Assembly: GCF_014836545.1 (NCBI RefSeq) | Contig: NZ_JACSQS010000014.1 | Coordinates: 1 to 60,393 of the forward strand | Source: Stenotrophomonas lacuserhaii | Lineage (GTDB): Bacteria > Pseudomonadota > Gammaproteobacteria > Xanthomonadales > Xanthomonadaceae | DNA: 60,393 nucleotides | Reading direction: 5' to 3' | Part shown: one piece after another, positions 11,753 through 21,716 of the stretch | Numbering within the stretch: the first letter of the stretch is position 1 | How the letters are laid out: the number at the start of each line of letters is the position of its first letter | Notes under the pieces: model-generated | Told to the model about the DNA's origin: nothing | Seen by the model: only the letters and a program-made list of their open reading frames with translations | Database searches by the model: none | Made by a program: the position numbers and the translations under genes

Positions 11753-12481
11753 TTGAACAAGTTGTTGGCAGGCACGGGGGCCTCGTTGGGCGCGCTGCTG
11801 CTCTGGACCGCGCTGCTGCCATCGGCGGCTGCGCAGGGGCAGGGCGGCTATGCCGGTGAGGTGGTGCGTTGCCAGTCGCGCGACCTCGGATGGGTGCACT
11901 GCAACATGGACGTCGAAGGGGGCGTGGAGCTGGTGCGCCAGCTGTCCGAGAACGCCTGCGTGCGGGGCAGCGAGTGGGGCACCGACCGTTCCGGCGTGTG
12001 GGTCACCCTGGGATGCCGTGCCGAATTCCGCGCGCGCGGTAGCGCTGGCGCTGCAGCACCGGGTGCACCGGCCAAGGTCGTCAGGCGCGTGGTGCGTTGC
12101 GAATCCAACGGCCGCCCGCAGAGCTGTCCGGTGCGCCTGGAAGGTGCCCCGGTGCGCCTGCTGCGGCAGAACTCGCGCATGCCCTGCCGTGAAGGCCACA
12201 GCTGGGGCTATCGGCGCAACGAAATCTGGACCACCCGCGGTTGCGAGGGTGATTTCGAGATCGGCGCGGCGGACGGCAGTGGCTTCGTCGATGCGCCGCG
12301 CCGGCTCACCTGTGAGTCCAAGGATCGGCGTCGGCGTTTCTGCGGGGCCTCAATCACTACTGGCGTCAACCTGCTCAAGCAGCTGTCCGGGCGTGCCTGC
12401 GAAGAGGGGCGCAACTGGGGCTGGGACAAGCGTGGGATCTGGGTGGACGACGGGTGCCGCGCCGAGTTCTCGGTGAACTGA
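11753..12481 (+). CDS. Secreted DUF3011 protein with three tandem repeats
   Basis: The predicted precursor of about 242 residues has a signal peptide ([17 protein letters not shown] ... PSAAAQG) and then three copies of a roughly 60-residue module of the type V-x-C-x-S ... C ... GGV-x-L-x-RQLS ... C ... WG-x-D-x-x-GIWV-x-x-GC-x-A-x-F, which is DUF3011. Each copy keeps four cysteines, so disulfides in the periplasm or outside are likely. The middle copy is the most divergent. The start is uncertain: a TTG at 11753 gives a clean signal peptide; a GTG at 11645 is the main alternative but adds 36 non-hydrophobic residues. Function is unknown. Confidence 0.75.
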   Translation: MNKLLAGTGASLGALLLWTALLPSAAAQGQGGYAGEVVRCQSRDLGWVHCNMDVEGGVELVRQLSENACVRGSEWGTDRSGVWVTLGCRAEFRARGSAGAAAPGAPAKVVRRVVRCESNGRPQSCPVRLEGAPVRLLRQNSRMPCREGHSWGYRRNEIWTTRGCEGDFEIGAADGSGFVDAPRRLTCESKDRRRRFCGASITTGVNLLKQLSGRACEEGRNWGWDKRGIWVDDGCRAEFSVN

Positions 12482-12489
12482 GCGCGCAT

Positions 12490-12514
12490 TACAATGGGCG
12501 CATGAACGCGCCCA
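12490..12514 (+). promoter_or_regulatory. mtnA -10 element and start-codon palindrome
   Basis: TACAAT (12490-12495) lies 6 nt before the mtnA ATG, so the transcript is probably leaderless. The start codon lies in the 6-nt loop of a perfect inverted repeat, TGGGCGC then ATGAAC then GCGCCCA (12495-12514). The string GGGCGCATGAACGCGCCCA is repeated exactly at the mtnB start, 38 kb away. Confidence 0.55.
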
Positions 12515-13563
12515 CCGATATCGACTACGCCCGCTACGACCACATCCGCCCGATCCTGTGGACCGGCGATGCCCTGCAACTGCTGGACCAGCGCAAGCTG
12601 CCCTTCGTGGTGGAGCACGTGGCCTGCACCACCAGTGACGAGGTGGCCACCGCCATCCACGCCCTGACCGTGCGCGGCGCGCCGGCCATCGGCATCGCCG
12701 CCGCCTGGGGCGTGGTGCTGGCCGCCCGCGAGGTGCAGGCCGACGACGGCCCGCAGGCCCTGCAGAAGCTGGAACCCGCGCTGCAGTGCCTGAATGCTTC
12801 GCGGCCGACGGCGGTGAACCTGGCCTGGGCGCTGGCGCGCATGCGTCGGGTGCTGGGCGCGGCAGGCAATGACTGGCAGAAGGTGCTGGAACGCGAGGCC
12901 GAAGCCATCGCCACCGAAGACTTGGCGGCCAATCGGCACATGGGCGCCCTGGGTGCCGGCCTGATCGACGCCGGCAGCGGCGTGCTGACCCACTGCAACA
13001 CCGGGTCGCTGGCCACCGCCGGCTTCGGCACCGCACTGGGCGTGATCCGTGCCGGCATGGCCCAGCAGCGCATCGCCAAGGTGTTCGCCGGGGAGACCCG
13101 GCCGTGGCTGCAGGGCGCACGCCTGACCGTGTGGGAGCTGCAGCAGGATGGCATCGATGCCACCTTGATCGCCGACTCGGCCGCCTCGCACCTGATGAAG
13201 ACCGGTGCGGTGCAGTGGGTGATCGTCGGCGCCGACCGGATCTGCGCCAACGGGGACACCGCCAACAAGATCGGTACCTACCAGCTGGCCATCGCCGCAC
13301 GCCACCATGGGGTGAAGTTCATGGTGGTGGCGCCGTCCTCGACGGTGGACATGGATACCGCCGATGGTGGCCAGATCGAGATCGAACAGCGTGATCCCGG
13401 CGAGTTGTACGGGGTCGGCGGCAGCCGCACCGTGGCCGACGGTATCGCCGCCTGGAACCCGGTGTTCGACGTGACCCCGGGGGAGCTGATCGACGCCATC
13501 GTGACCGAGCGCGGGGTGATCCTGGCGCCGACCGTGGCCAGCATGCGGGCCGCCTTCGGCTGA
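12502..13563 (+). CDS. mtnA: Methylthioribose-1-phosphate isomerase
   Basis: MtnA converts 5-methylthioribose 1-phosphate to the ribulose form in methionine salvage. The 353-residue protein is of the eIF2B-like isomerase fold and has the catalytic cysteine in [11 protein letters not shown] (about residue 165) and the catalytic aspartate in [17 protein letters not shown] (about residue 246). The length equals the family norm. MNAPTDIDY was taken as start because a -10 element sits directly before it; an upstream in-frame ATG lies inside the preceding gene. The rest of the pathway (mtnB, mtnD, mtnC) is at 48706-50693. Confidence 0.96.
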   Translation: MNAPTDIDYARYDHIRPILWTGDALQLLDQRKLPFVVEHVACTTSDEVATAIHALTVRGAPAIGIAAAWGVVLAAREVQADDGPQALQKLEPALQCLNASRPTAVNLAWALARMRRVLGAAGNDWQKVLEREAEAIATEDLAANRHMGALGAGLIDAGSGVLTHCNTGSLATAGFGTALGVIRAGMAQQRIAKVFAGETRPWLQGARLTVWELQQDGIDATLIADSAASHLMKTGAVQWVIVGADRICANGDTANKIGTYQLAIAARHHGVKFMVVAPSSTVDMDTADGGQIEIEQRDPGELYGVGGSRTVADGIAAWNPVFDVTPGELIDAIVTERGVILAPTVASMRAAFG

Positions 13564-13788
13564 TACCGGACGGGGCGGCGAAGCGGATCGGGCAGGCAAC
13601 CGGGGCAATCGGTCAACAGGCGGACAACCGGTCCCTAAGTTGCTGATTTCTTCCGGTAAAAAGCCGCTGAACAGGGGAGAAAATTCCCGTGCTGTGGTAG
13701 ACTCCGCCAGTTAATCGAGATTCCGCCCTGCCGCCCTGAAAAGGGAGTGGCGCGACGGACTGGACCGCTACCAGACAACGGAACCCGA

Positions 13789-16512
<2,724 letters not shown>

Positions 16513-16536
16513 CCGCGCTCTTGGTGGTCAACGGAA

Positions 16537-16562
16537 GACGCCGGCCCCGTGCCGGCGTTTTT
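16537..16562 (+). terminator. Rho-independent terminator of gyrA
   Basis: CGCCGGC and GCCGGCG form a 7-bp GC stem around a five-base loop, followed by TTTTT, 25 bases after the gyrA stop. Confidence 0.9.
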
Positions 16563-16577
16563 CGTTACGCGGGATCG

Positions 16578-16600
16578 GTAGCGTCGAGCTTGCTCGACGC
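16578..16600 (+). repeat. RAYT-associated REP element (TCGAGC subtype)
   Basis: The unit starts GTAGCGTCGAGC and closes GCTCGACGC, with a GTAG head and a TCGAGC/GCTCGA stem. It lies upstream of the RAYT gene. The stem differs from the CCGAGC/GCTCGG stem of REPs elsewhere in the window. Confidence 0.85.
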
Positions 16601-16673
16601 CGCGGTATTGCCCCACATTGCGGTGCGCGCCTTCCCGCGCCTGGCCATGGCTTTCACCGCGCATGCTGGAGCC

Positions 16674-17123
16674 ATGTCCAGTCAGCTTCGCATCGGCCGG
16701 GTTTCGCTCACGGGGAACTACTACTCCATCACCACTGTCACGGCGCAACGGTCGCCTTGCTTCGTCGATCCCACGCTGGCCGCGCTGATGGTGGAGCAGC
16801 TTGAGCAATGCGATCGGTCCGGCCTGACGCGCTCCTTCGCTCGAGTGGTCATGCCAGACCATCTGCATTGGGTGATGCAACTGAAAGAGGGCACGCTGTC
16901 GCGCTGCGTGCAGTCATTGAAATCCCGGTCCGCGATCGCGATCAATGCGGCGCGCGTGAGCGAAGGCACGGTATGGCAACGGGGCTACTACGATCATCTC
17001 ATCCGGGACGGCAACGACGTTCGGGCGCAGGCCCTGTATGTCATGGCCAACCCGGTCCGGGCGGGATTGGCTGAACGGATCGGTGAGTATCCTTGGGCCT
17101 GGTGCCGGTGGCCGCTGTCGTAG
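16674..17123 (+). CDS. REP-associated tyrosine transposase (RAYT)
   Basis: This 149-residue protein belongs to the TnpA-REP branch of the Y1 HUH family, single-strand endonucleases that recognise and cut REP hairpins. The H-hydrophobic-H metal motif is H63-L64-H65 in MPDHLHWVM, and the candidate nucleophile is Y105 or Y106 in WQRGYYDHLIRD; the C-terminal NPVRAGL segment is a RAYT hallmark. The start MSSQLRIGRVSL is chosen because the family begins with the G-x-Y strand about 15 residues later. The gene lies between one upstream REP and three downstream REPs, and its TAG stop is part of the GTAG head of the first downstream REP. Confidence 0.92.
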   Translation: MSSQLRIGRVSLTGNYYSITTVTAQRSPCFVDPTLAALMVEQLEQCDRSGLTRSFARVVMPDHLHWVMQLKEGTLSRCVQSLKSRSAIAINAARVSEGTVWQRGYYDHLIRDGNDVRAQALYVMANPVRAGLAERIGEYPWAWCRWPLS

Positions 17124-17142
17124 TGTCGAGCTTGCTCGACAC
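17120..17142 (+). repeat. REP element overlapping the RAYT stop codon
   Basis: GTAGTGTCGAGC ... GCTCGACAC. The GTAG head supplies the TAG stop of the RAYT gene. It belongs to the same TCGAGC subtype as the upstream unit. Confidence 0.85.
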
Positions 17143-17147
17143 CCTGC

Positions 17148-17170
17148 GATCGAGCAAGCTCGACGCCTAC
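17148..17170 (-). repeat. Inverted RAYT-linked REP, copy 1
   Basis: Read on the minus strand it starts GTAGGCGTCGAGC with a TCGAGC/GCTCGA stem. It forms an inverted pair with the unit at 17120 and a tandem duplicate with the next unit, period 32 bp. Confidence 0.85.
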
Positions 17171-17179
17171 AGAAGCTTC

Positions 17180-17202
17180 GATCGAGCAAGCTCGACGCCT
17201 AC
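17180..17202 (-). repeat. Inverted RAYT-linked REP, copy 2
   Basis: This is a near-exact copy of the unit at 17148, including the ACAGAA that follows CCT. It shows local duplication of the REP. Confidence 0.85.
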
Positions 17203-17272
17203 AGAACCGGTGCCACGCGCAGCGCGCTCCGCGACGCGGTAATCTTGCGGTCCGCTGTTGAAGGAATTCCCT

Positions 17273-18049
17273 GTGCGTACCGTGCACGCTCTGCGCTATG
17301 TCACTCCGCTCCGCGAAGGCGGGTCATTGCCGGCGATCGTCGAAACCGACGATGACGGCATGGTCGTGCTCAAGTTCCGGGGTGCGGGCCAAGGGCCGAA
17401 GGCACTGATCGCCGAGCTGATCGCCGGGGAGATGGCGCGCACGCTGCAGCTTCCGCTGCCGGAGATCGTGTTCGTCGAACTGGATGCCGAGTTCGCCCGC
17501 ACCGAGCCCGATCCGGAAATCCAGGAGCTGATCCGCGCCAGCGAAGGTCTCAACCTGGGCAGTGATTACCTGCCCGGTGCGATCAACTACGACCCGGCCG
17601 CGATGCCGGTGGATGCGGAGCTGGCCTCGCGGATCGTCTGGTTCGATGCGCTGACCAGCAACGTCGATCGCACCGCGCGTAACCCGAACCTGATGGTGTG
17701 GCACCGCAAGCTGTACCTGATCGACCACGGTGCGGCGATGTACTTCCACCACGATTGGGCGACGGCGGGACAGGCCTGCGAGAGGCCGTTCGTGCTGATC
17801 CGCGACCATGTCCTGCTGCCCTTCGCCAGCCGGATCGCCGAGGTCGATGCCGAACTGGCAGCGCGCCTGCCGGATCACGAAATCGAACGCATCGTCAGCC
17901 TGGTGCCGGACGCCTGGCTGGTCGACGAGCCTGCATTCGATACGCCGGCCGCCTACCGCCAAGCCTACGTTGACTACTTCATCCATCGCCTGCGCGTGCG
18001 CGCGGCCTTCGTCCAGGAGGCCGTCCGTGCCCACGCTGCATACCTATGA
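17273..18049 (+). CDS. HipA-family kinase-like protein (HipA_2)
   Basis: The 258-residue protein resembles the compact HipA-like kinases. K34 in MVVLKF would be the ATP-binding lysine; N130 and D132 in TSNVDRTARNPN match the catalytic N-x-D, with N137 as metal ligand; D151 in LIDHG corresponds to the DFG/DFD aspartate. It lacks the N-terminal domain of classic HipA. The GTG at 17273 is preceded by AAGGAA at six bases and is preferred over a TTG five codons upstream. It overlaps the next gene (DUF3037) by 23 bp. Known HipA kinases phosphorylate glutamyl-tRNA synthetase; the target here is unknown. Confidence 0.8.
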   Translation: MRTVHALRYVTPLREGGSLPAIVETDDDGMVVLKFRGAGQGPKALIAELIAGEMARTLQLPLPEIVFVELDAEFARTEPDPEIQELIRASEGLNLGSDYLPGAINYDPAAMPVDAELASRIVWFDALTSNVDRTARNPNLMVWHRKLYLIDHGAAMYFHHDWATAGQACERPFVLIRDHVLLPFASRIAEVDAELAARLPDHEIERIVSLVPDAWLVDEPAFDTPAAYRQAYVDYFIHRLRVRAAFVQEAVRAHAAYL

Positions 18050-18422
18050 TTACGCGGTGATCCGGGTCGTTCCCCGGGTCGAGCGCGAAGAGTTCATCAA
18101 CGTCGGAGTCATCGTCTCCTGCCCGGGCGCCAGCCACCTGGAGGCGGCGATCGAGATCGATCCGGCGCGCCTGCACGCCTTTGCCCCCAGCCTGGACCTG
18201 GAGGCGTTGCGGCCCTGGCTGGATGCCATCGTGGCGATCTGCCGCGGGGAAGCCGGCGCCGGGCCGATCGCGCAGCTGCCGGCGCGTGCGCGCTTCCATT
18301 TCCTCACCGCCAAGCGCAGCTCGGTGGTGCAGATGTCGAGCACGCATGTCGGCCGCACGGCAGATCCGGCGGGCGTGGTGGAGCGCCTGCTGACGAAGAT
18401 GGTGCGCGTCCCGAAGGGATGA
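18027..18422 (+). CDS. DUF3037 domain protein
   Basis: The 131-residue protein begins (GTG) MPTLHTYDYAVIRVVPRVEREEFINVGVIV, the typical DUF3037 opening, and ends with a helical part containing RFHFLTAKRSSVVQ. There is no signal peptide or membrane segment. CAGGAGG precedes the GTG at suitable spacing, inside the end of the upstream kinase gene, so the two are translationally coupled. DUF3037 proteins often neighbour HipA-like kinases; whether they are substrate, inhibitor or partner has not, to my knowledge, been shown. Confidence 0.82.
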   Translation: MPTLHTYDYAVIRVVPRVEREEFINVGVIVSCPGASHLEAAIEIDPARLHAFAPSLDLEALRPWLDAIVAICRGEAGAGPIAQLPARARFHFLTAKRSSVVQMSSTHVGRTADPAGVVERLLTKMVRVPKG

Positions 18423-18443
18423 GCCCACATGGCCCGCTGCACT

Positions 18444-18466
18444 CGCCGACCATGGGTCGGCGCTAC
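18444..18466 (-). repeat. SMAG-type REP element
   Basis: On the minus strand it starts GTAGCGCCGACCC and closes GGTCGGCG, the canonical SMAG sequence, 22 bases after the DUF3037 stop. Confidence 0.88.
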
Positions 18467-18574
18467 CGGGGTTGCGGGTCCTGCGCCGATACCAGGATGG
18501 CCGGAAACGCCGAGGGCAGCACGCAGCCGTTGATCACCGCCATCACTCCGGTCCAGGCCCAGTCTTTTCGTTGA

Positions 18575-19465
18575 TCATGGCGCGTGCCCGCGCACGTGCT
18601 CGATCAGCGCGCGCAGCTTGGCCGGTTGGTTGTGCCGGTTCGGGAAATACAGGAAAAAGCCCGGGAACGGCGGCAGGTACTCGTCCAGCATGGTGACCAG
18701 TTCGCCACGGGCCAGGTAGGGCGCGAAGGTTTCCTGCATGCCGAAGGTGATGCCGCCGCCGGCCAGTGCGGAGCGCACCATCAGCAGCATGTCATTGGTG
18801 GTCAGCTGCGGTGCCACGGTCACGTCGAATTCGCGGCCGTCTTCAACGAACTCCCACCGGTACGGGGCCACCTCCGGTGAGGGACGCCAGCCGATGCAGC
18901 GGTGCCGGGCAAGCTCACGCGGGTGGGCCGGCGTACCGTGCTCGGCCAGGTAGGCCGGCGTGGCCACCACGACTTCGCGCTGCGGTCCGGTGAGGGGAAT
19001 CGCCACCATGTCCTGTTCGATCACCTGTCCCAGCCGCACGCCGGCATCGAAGCCGGCCGCTACGATGTCCGATTCATCATCAGTCACGGTGACATCCAGG
19101 GTGATGCCGGGATACCGACGCAGGAAGTCGGCAATCAGCGGCCCGGACAGGAAGCGTTCGGCGATGGAGGTCACGGCGACGCGCAGCAGGCCGTGCGGCT
19201 GGCCGTCGCTGGCGGTGTCTTCGATGGCCGCAGCGACCACGTGCAGCGGGCCGGCAATCTGGCGGTGCAGCTGTTCACCGGCTTCGGTCAGCCGCACGCT
19301 GCGGGTGGAGCGCTGTACCAGCGCGATGCCCATGCTGTCTTCCAGGCGTCGGATGCCCTGGCTTACCGCAGACCGGGTTACCCCCAGGCGATCAGCCGCC
19401 ACGCGGAAGTTGTGGCCTTCGGCGACGGCCAGGAACAGGCGCAGGAGGTTGAGGTCGGTGTCCAT
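18575..19465 (-). CDS. LysR-family transcriptional regulator
   Basis: The 296-residue protein has an N-terminal winged HTH (LLRLFLAVAEGHNFRVAADRLGVTRSAVSQGIRRLE, residues about 6-42) and a periplasmic-binding-like effector domain from about residue 90. It is divergent from the SDR gene across 107 bp. A perfect TGGTTA-N7-TAACCA repeat adjoins its start codon, suggesting self-regulation and control of the neighbour. Close relatives often control adjacent oxidoreductases; the effector is unknown. Confidence 0.93.
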   Translation of the reverse strand: MDTDLNLLRLFLAVAEGHNFRVAADRLGVTRSAVSQGIRRLEDSMGIALVQRSTRSVRLTEAGEQLHRQIAGPLHVVAAAIEDTASDGQPHGLLRVAVTSIAERFLSGPLIADFLRRYPGITLDVTVTDDESDIVAAGFDAGVRLGQVIEQDMVAIPLTGPQREVVVATPAYLAEHGTPAHPRELARHRCIGWRPSPEVAPYRWEFVEDGREFDVTVAPQLTTNDMLLMVRSALAGGGITFGMQETFAPYLARGELVTMLDEYLPPFPGFFLYFPNRHNQPAKLRALIEHVRGHAP

Positions 19466-19484
19466 TGGTTACCGATACTAACCA
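19466..19484. promoter_or_regulatory. LysR-type operator between lysR and the SDR gene
   Basis: TGGTTA and TAACCA form a perfect 6-7-6 inverted repeat directly upstream of the LysR start codon. The spacing and T-N11-A core fit LysR-type sites. Confidence 0.6.
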
Positions 19485-19572
19485 TTCTGTCCAGCGTACA
19501 GGGAATTCCGTGGACGCCCCGCTCATCATAGGCTGGCAGCTCCTTCCAACAGACAGCTTCCAGGAGCCTGCC

Positions 19573-20307
19573 ATGAACCTCATCCAGGACAAGATCATCG
19601 TCATCACCGGTGCCAGCAGCGGTATCGGCGAAGCCACCGCACGGCTGCTCGCGCGCAGCGGCGCCACCGTGGTGCTGGCCGCCCGTCGCATTGATCGCCT
19701 GCAGCAGCTGGTGGCCGACATCCAGGCCGAGGGCGGCACGGCGGTCGCGCACGCGCTGGATGTCACCGCGCGTGAACAGGTGCAGGACATCATCGACCGC
19801 ACGGTCGCCGCGTACGGACGGGTCGACGTGATCATCAACAATGCGGGCGTGATGCCGCTGTCTCCGCTGGCCGCGCTGAAGGTCGACGAGTGGGACTGGA
19901 TGATCGACGTCAACATCCGGGGGGTGCTGCACGGCATCGCCGCAGTGCTGCCGCAGATGCAGGCGCAGGGCCACGGCCAGGTGATCAACATCGCCTCGAT
20001 CGGTGCGCATGCGGTGTCGCCCACCGCAGCGGTCTACTGCGCTACCAAGTACGCAGTCTGGGCGATCTCCGAAGGCCTGCGCCAGGAGAGTCCTGCGATC
20101 CGGGTGACCACGATCAGCCCGGGCGTCACCACCTCCGAGCTGGCCGAGAGCATCTCCGATGCGCAGGGGCGCGAGGAAATGCGCAGCTTCCGCGCCACCG
20201 CCATTCCCGCAGAGGCGGTGGCGCGCGCGATCGCGTTCGCCATCGCGCAGCCGGCCGACGTGGATACCAGCGAGATCATCATCCGGCCTACGGCCAGCCC
20301 GTACTGA
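19573..20307 (+). CDS. SDR family NAD(P)-dependent oxidoreductase
   Basis: The 244-residue classical short-chain dehydrogenase has the nucleotide-binding TGASSGIG at residues 12-19, NNAG, the catalytic Ser in NIASIGAHAV and Tyr-Lys in VYCATK. It is a soluble one-domain enzyme of the YdfG/clavulanate-dehydrogenase-like group. The start MNLIQDKIIVITG gives the normal 11 residues before the first motif; CAGGAG precedes it. It lies divergent to the LysR gene and convergent to the aldo/keto reductase. Confidence 0.93.
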   Translation: MNLIQDKIIVITGASSGIGEATARLLARSGATVVLAARRIDRLQQLVADIQAEGGTAVAHALDVTAREQVQDIIDRTVAAYGRVDVIINNAGVMPLSPLAALKVDEWDWMIDVNIRGVLHGIAAVLPQMQAQGHGQVINIASIGAHAVSPTAAVYCATKYAVWAISEGLRQESPAIRVTTISPGVTTSELAESISDAQGREEMRSFRATAIPAEAVARAIAFAIAQPADVDTSEIIIRPTASPY

Positions 20308-20322
20308 GTCCGACGCGCGCGC

Positions 20323-21471
20323 TCAACCCGGGACCGGTGCGTCCGCCGCGATCAGTTTGAGCTGCTTCAGCTCGGCCCAGAAATCGGCTGGGATCGCGAT
20401 CGCCATCGACTCCACGTTGGCACGTACCTGCTCCGGCGTACGCGCGCCGGGGATGATCGAAGACACCACCTGCGGGGCATCGGCGAACTGGAGGGCGGCG
20501 GTGCGGATGTCGATGCCGTGGCGCTCGCAGACCTCGGCGATCTTCGCGCGCTTGGCCGGCGCCCATTCCGGGATCGGTCCGCCATACAGATAGCGCTCGC
20601 GTCCGGTGAGGTAGCCGGCCAGCAACGGTGAACCGACCATCACCGACACGCCCTTTTCCGCCAGCCTGGGGAAGGTGTCGTGCAGGGCGGCTTCGTGATC
20701 CAGCAGCGAGTACTGGCAGGCCAGAAGCATGATGTCCGGATCGGCTTCTGCTACCGCGCGCAGCGCCGGCTGGGGCCGGTTCACGCCGAAGCCCCAGCCC
20801 TTGATCAGGCCTTCTTCGCGCATCTTGGTCAGTTCGGGCATGGCGCCGCGCAGGGCCTCGGAAAAACGCTGTTCCCACGGCATGCCGAGGTCTTTTTCGT
20901 TCTCCGGCGAGAGGTCGTGGATGTAGACGATGTCCAGCTGGGAGACGCCAAGCCGGTTGAGGCTGTCTTCCACCGAACGCCGCGCGCCATCAGCGGAGTA
21001 GTCGTATCGATAGTGGAACGGGGCGGGGTCATGCCAGTTGGTTTTCTGCAGCGGCTCGGCGGTGCCGGTCAGCAGGCGGCCGACCTTGGTGCTGAGCGTG
21101 TACGCATCGGCGGGATGGGTGTGCAGTTCGTGGCCCATCCTCCTTTCGCTCAGGCCCAGCCCGTACCACGGCGAGGTATCGAACAGGCGCACGCCTGCCG
21201 CCCACGCCGCCGCCATCGTGGCATCGGCCGCCTCGCGGGTGGTCGGTGCCAGGCTGCCGCCAAGCGGCGCCCCGCCCAGTCCCAGCCGAGTGGGTGGACG
21301 GTAGCGGCTGCCCTTGGGCATTGCGCGCGTGGTGGGCTGGTTGCCCGTGCGCGGGGTGCCGCGGGTGGGCAGCACGCTGCCCGGTGCCGGCGATTGGCCG
21401 AACAGGGGAGAGGCGGCCATCATCGCCGCGCTGGCCGCGGCAATCGAAAGGAACTGACGACGTGAGTTCAC
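20323..21471 (-). CDS. Aldo/keto reductase with twin-arginine signal
   Basis: The 382-residue precursor starts (GTG) MNSRRQFLSIAAASAAMMAA, a Tat signal (SRRQFLS) with a hydrophobic h-region, so the enzyme is probably exported folded. The mature part is an AKR barrel with the tetrad Asp and Tyr in RLFDTSPWYGLGLSER, Lys in LSTKVG and His in IVYIHDL. It resembles D-threo-aldose 1-dehydrogenase/L-fucose dehydrogenase types. AGGAG lies at proper spacing before the GTG. An exported AKR is unusual because NADPH is scarce in the periplasm. It is transcribed toward the SDR gene. Confidence 0.88.
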   Translation of the reverse strand: MNSRRQFLSIAAASAAMMAASPLFGQSPAPGSVLPTRGTPRTGNQPTTRAMPKGSRYRPPTRLGLGGAPLGGSLAPTTREAADATMAAAWAAGVRLFDTSPWYGLGLSERRMGHELHTHPADAYTLSTKVGRLLTGTAEPLQKTNWHDPAPFHYRYDYSADGARRSVEDSLNRLGVSQLDIVYIHDLSPENEKDLGMPWEQRFSEALRGAMPELTKMREEGLIKGWGFGVNRPQPALRAVAEADPDIMLLACQYSLLDHEAALHDTFPRLAEKGVSVMVGSPLLAGYLTGRERYLYGGPIPEWAPAKRAKIAEVCERHGIDIRTAALQFADAPQVVSSIIPGARTPEQVRANVESMAIAIPADFWAELKQLKLIAADAPVPG

Positions 21472-21629
21472 TGGTGTCTCCTGTGGAGGAAGGCGTTCAG
21501 GGCGCTCGCAAGCCGTTCGACCATAGCGTGGGGACGTGTCAACGCGGTGGGAACGGGATCGCGCAGGCATCGGCAGTGACGGCCGATGCCCGTCAGCTCC
21601 GGCCGTCGGTGCGTGACAACCGTCGGTGG

Positions 21630-21650
21630 GTGACGACCGTTGGTCGTCAC
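21630..21650. repeat. GTGACGACC palindrome (REP class 2)
   Basis: GTGACGACC, a GTT loop and GGTCGTCAC form a perfect 9-bp stem. It belongs to the second REP-like class in the window, seen also at 29416, 29455, 50742 and 50781. Confidence 0.75.
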
Positions 21651-21671
21651 TCTGCCGCTTTCCGCTGCGCT

Positions 21672-21694
21672 CGCCGAGCGTGGCTCGGCGCTAC
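21672..21694 (-). repeat. SMAG-type REP element
   Basis: On the minus strand it starts GTAGCGCCGAGCC, with a GCTCGGCG close. It lies 22 bases downstream of the sugar kinase stop. Confidence 0.85.
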
Positions 21695-21716
21695 CAGGTC
21701 GCCTGCGGTTGCGGCG

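Noticed and set aside
12400..12501. A SAM-type riboswitch upstream of mtnA
   Set aside because: The -10 element is 6 nt from the start codon, leaving no leader for a riboswitch.
16674..17123. A complete insertion sequence around the transposase gene
   Set aside because: There are no terminal ends or target duplication, and the protein is a RAYT tied to REPs rather than an IS200/IS605 element.
16578..17202. A CRISPR-like array, because of repeated units with similar spacing
   Set aside because: The units are palindromic GTAG REPs in both orientations with irregular short spacing and no cas genes.
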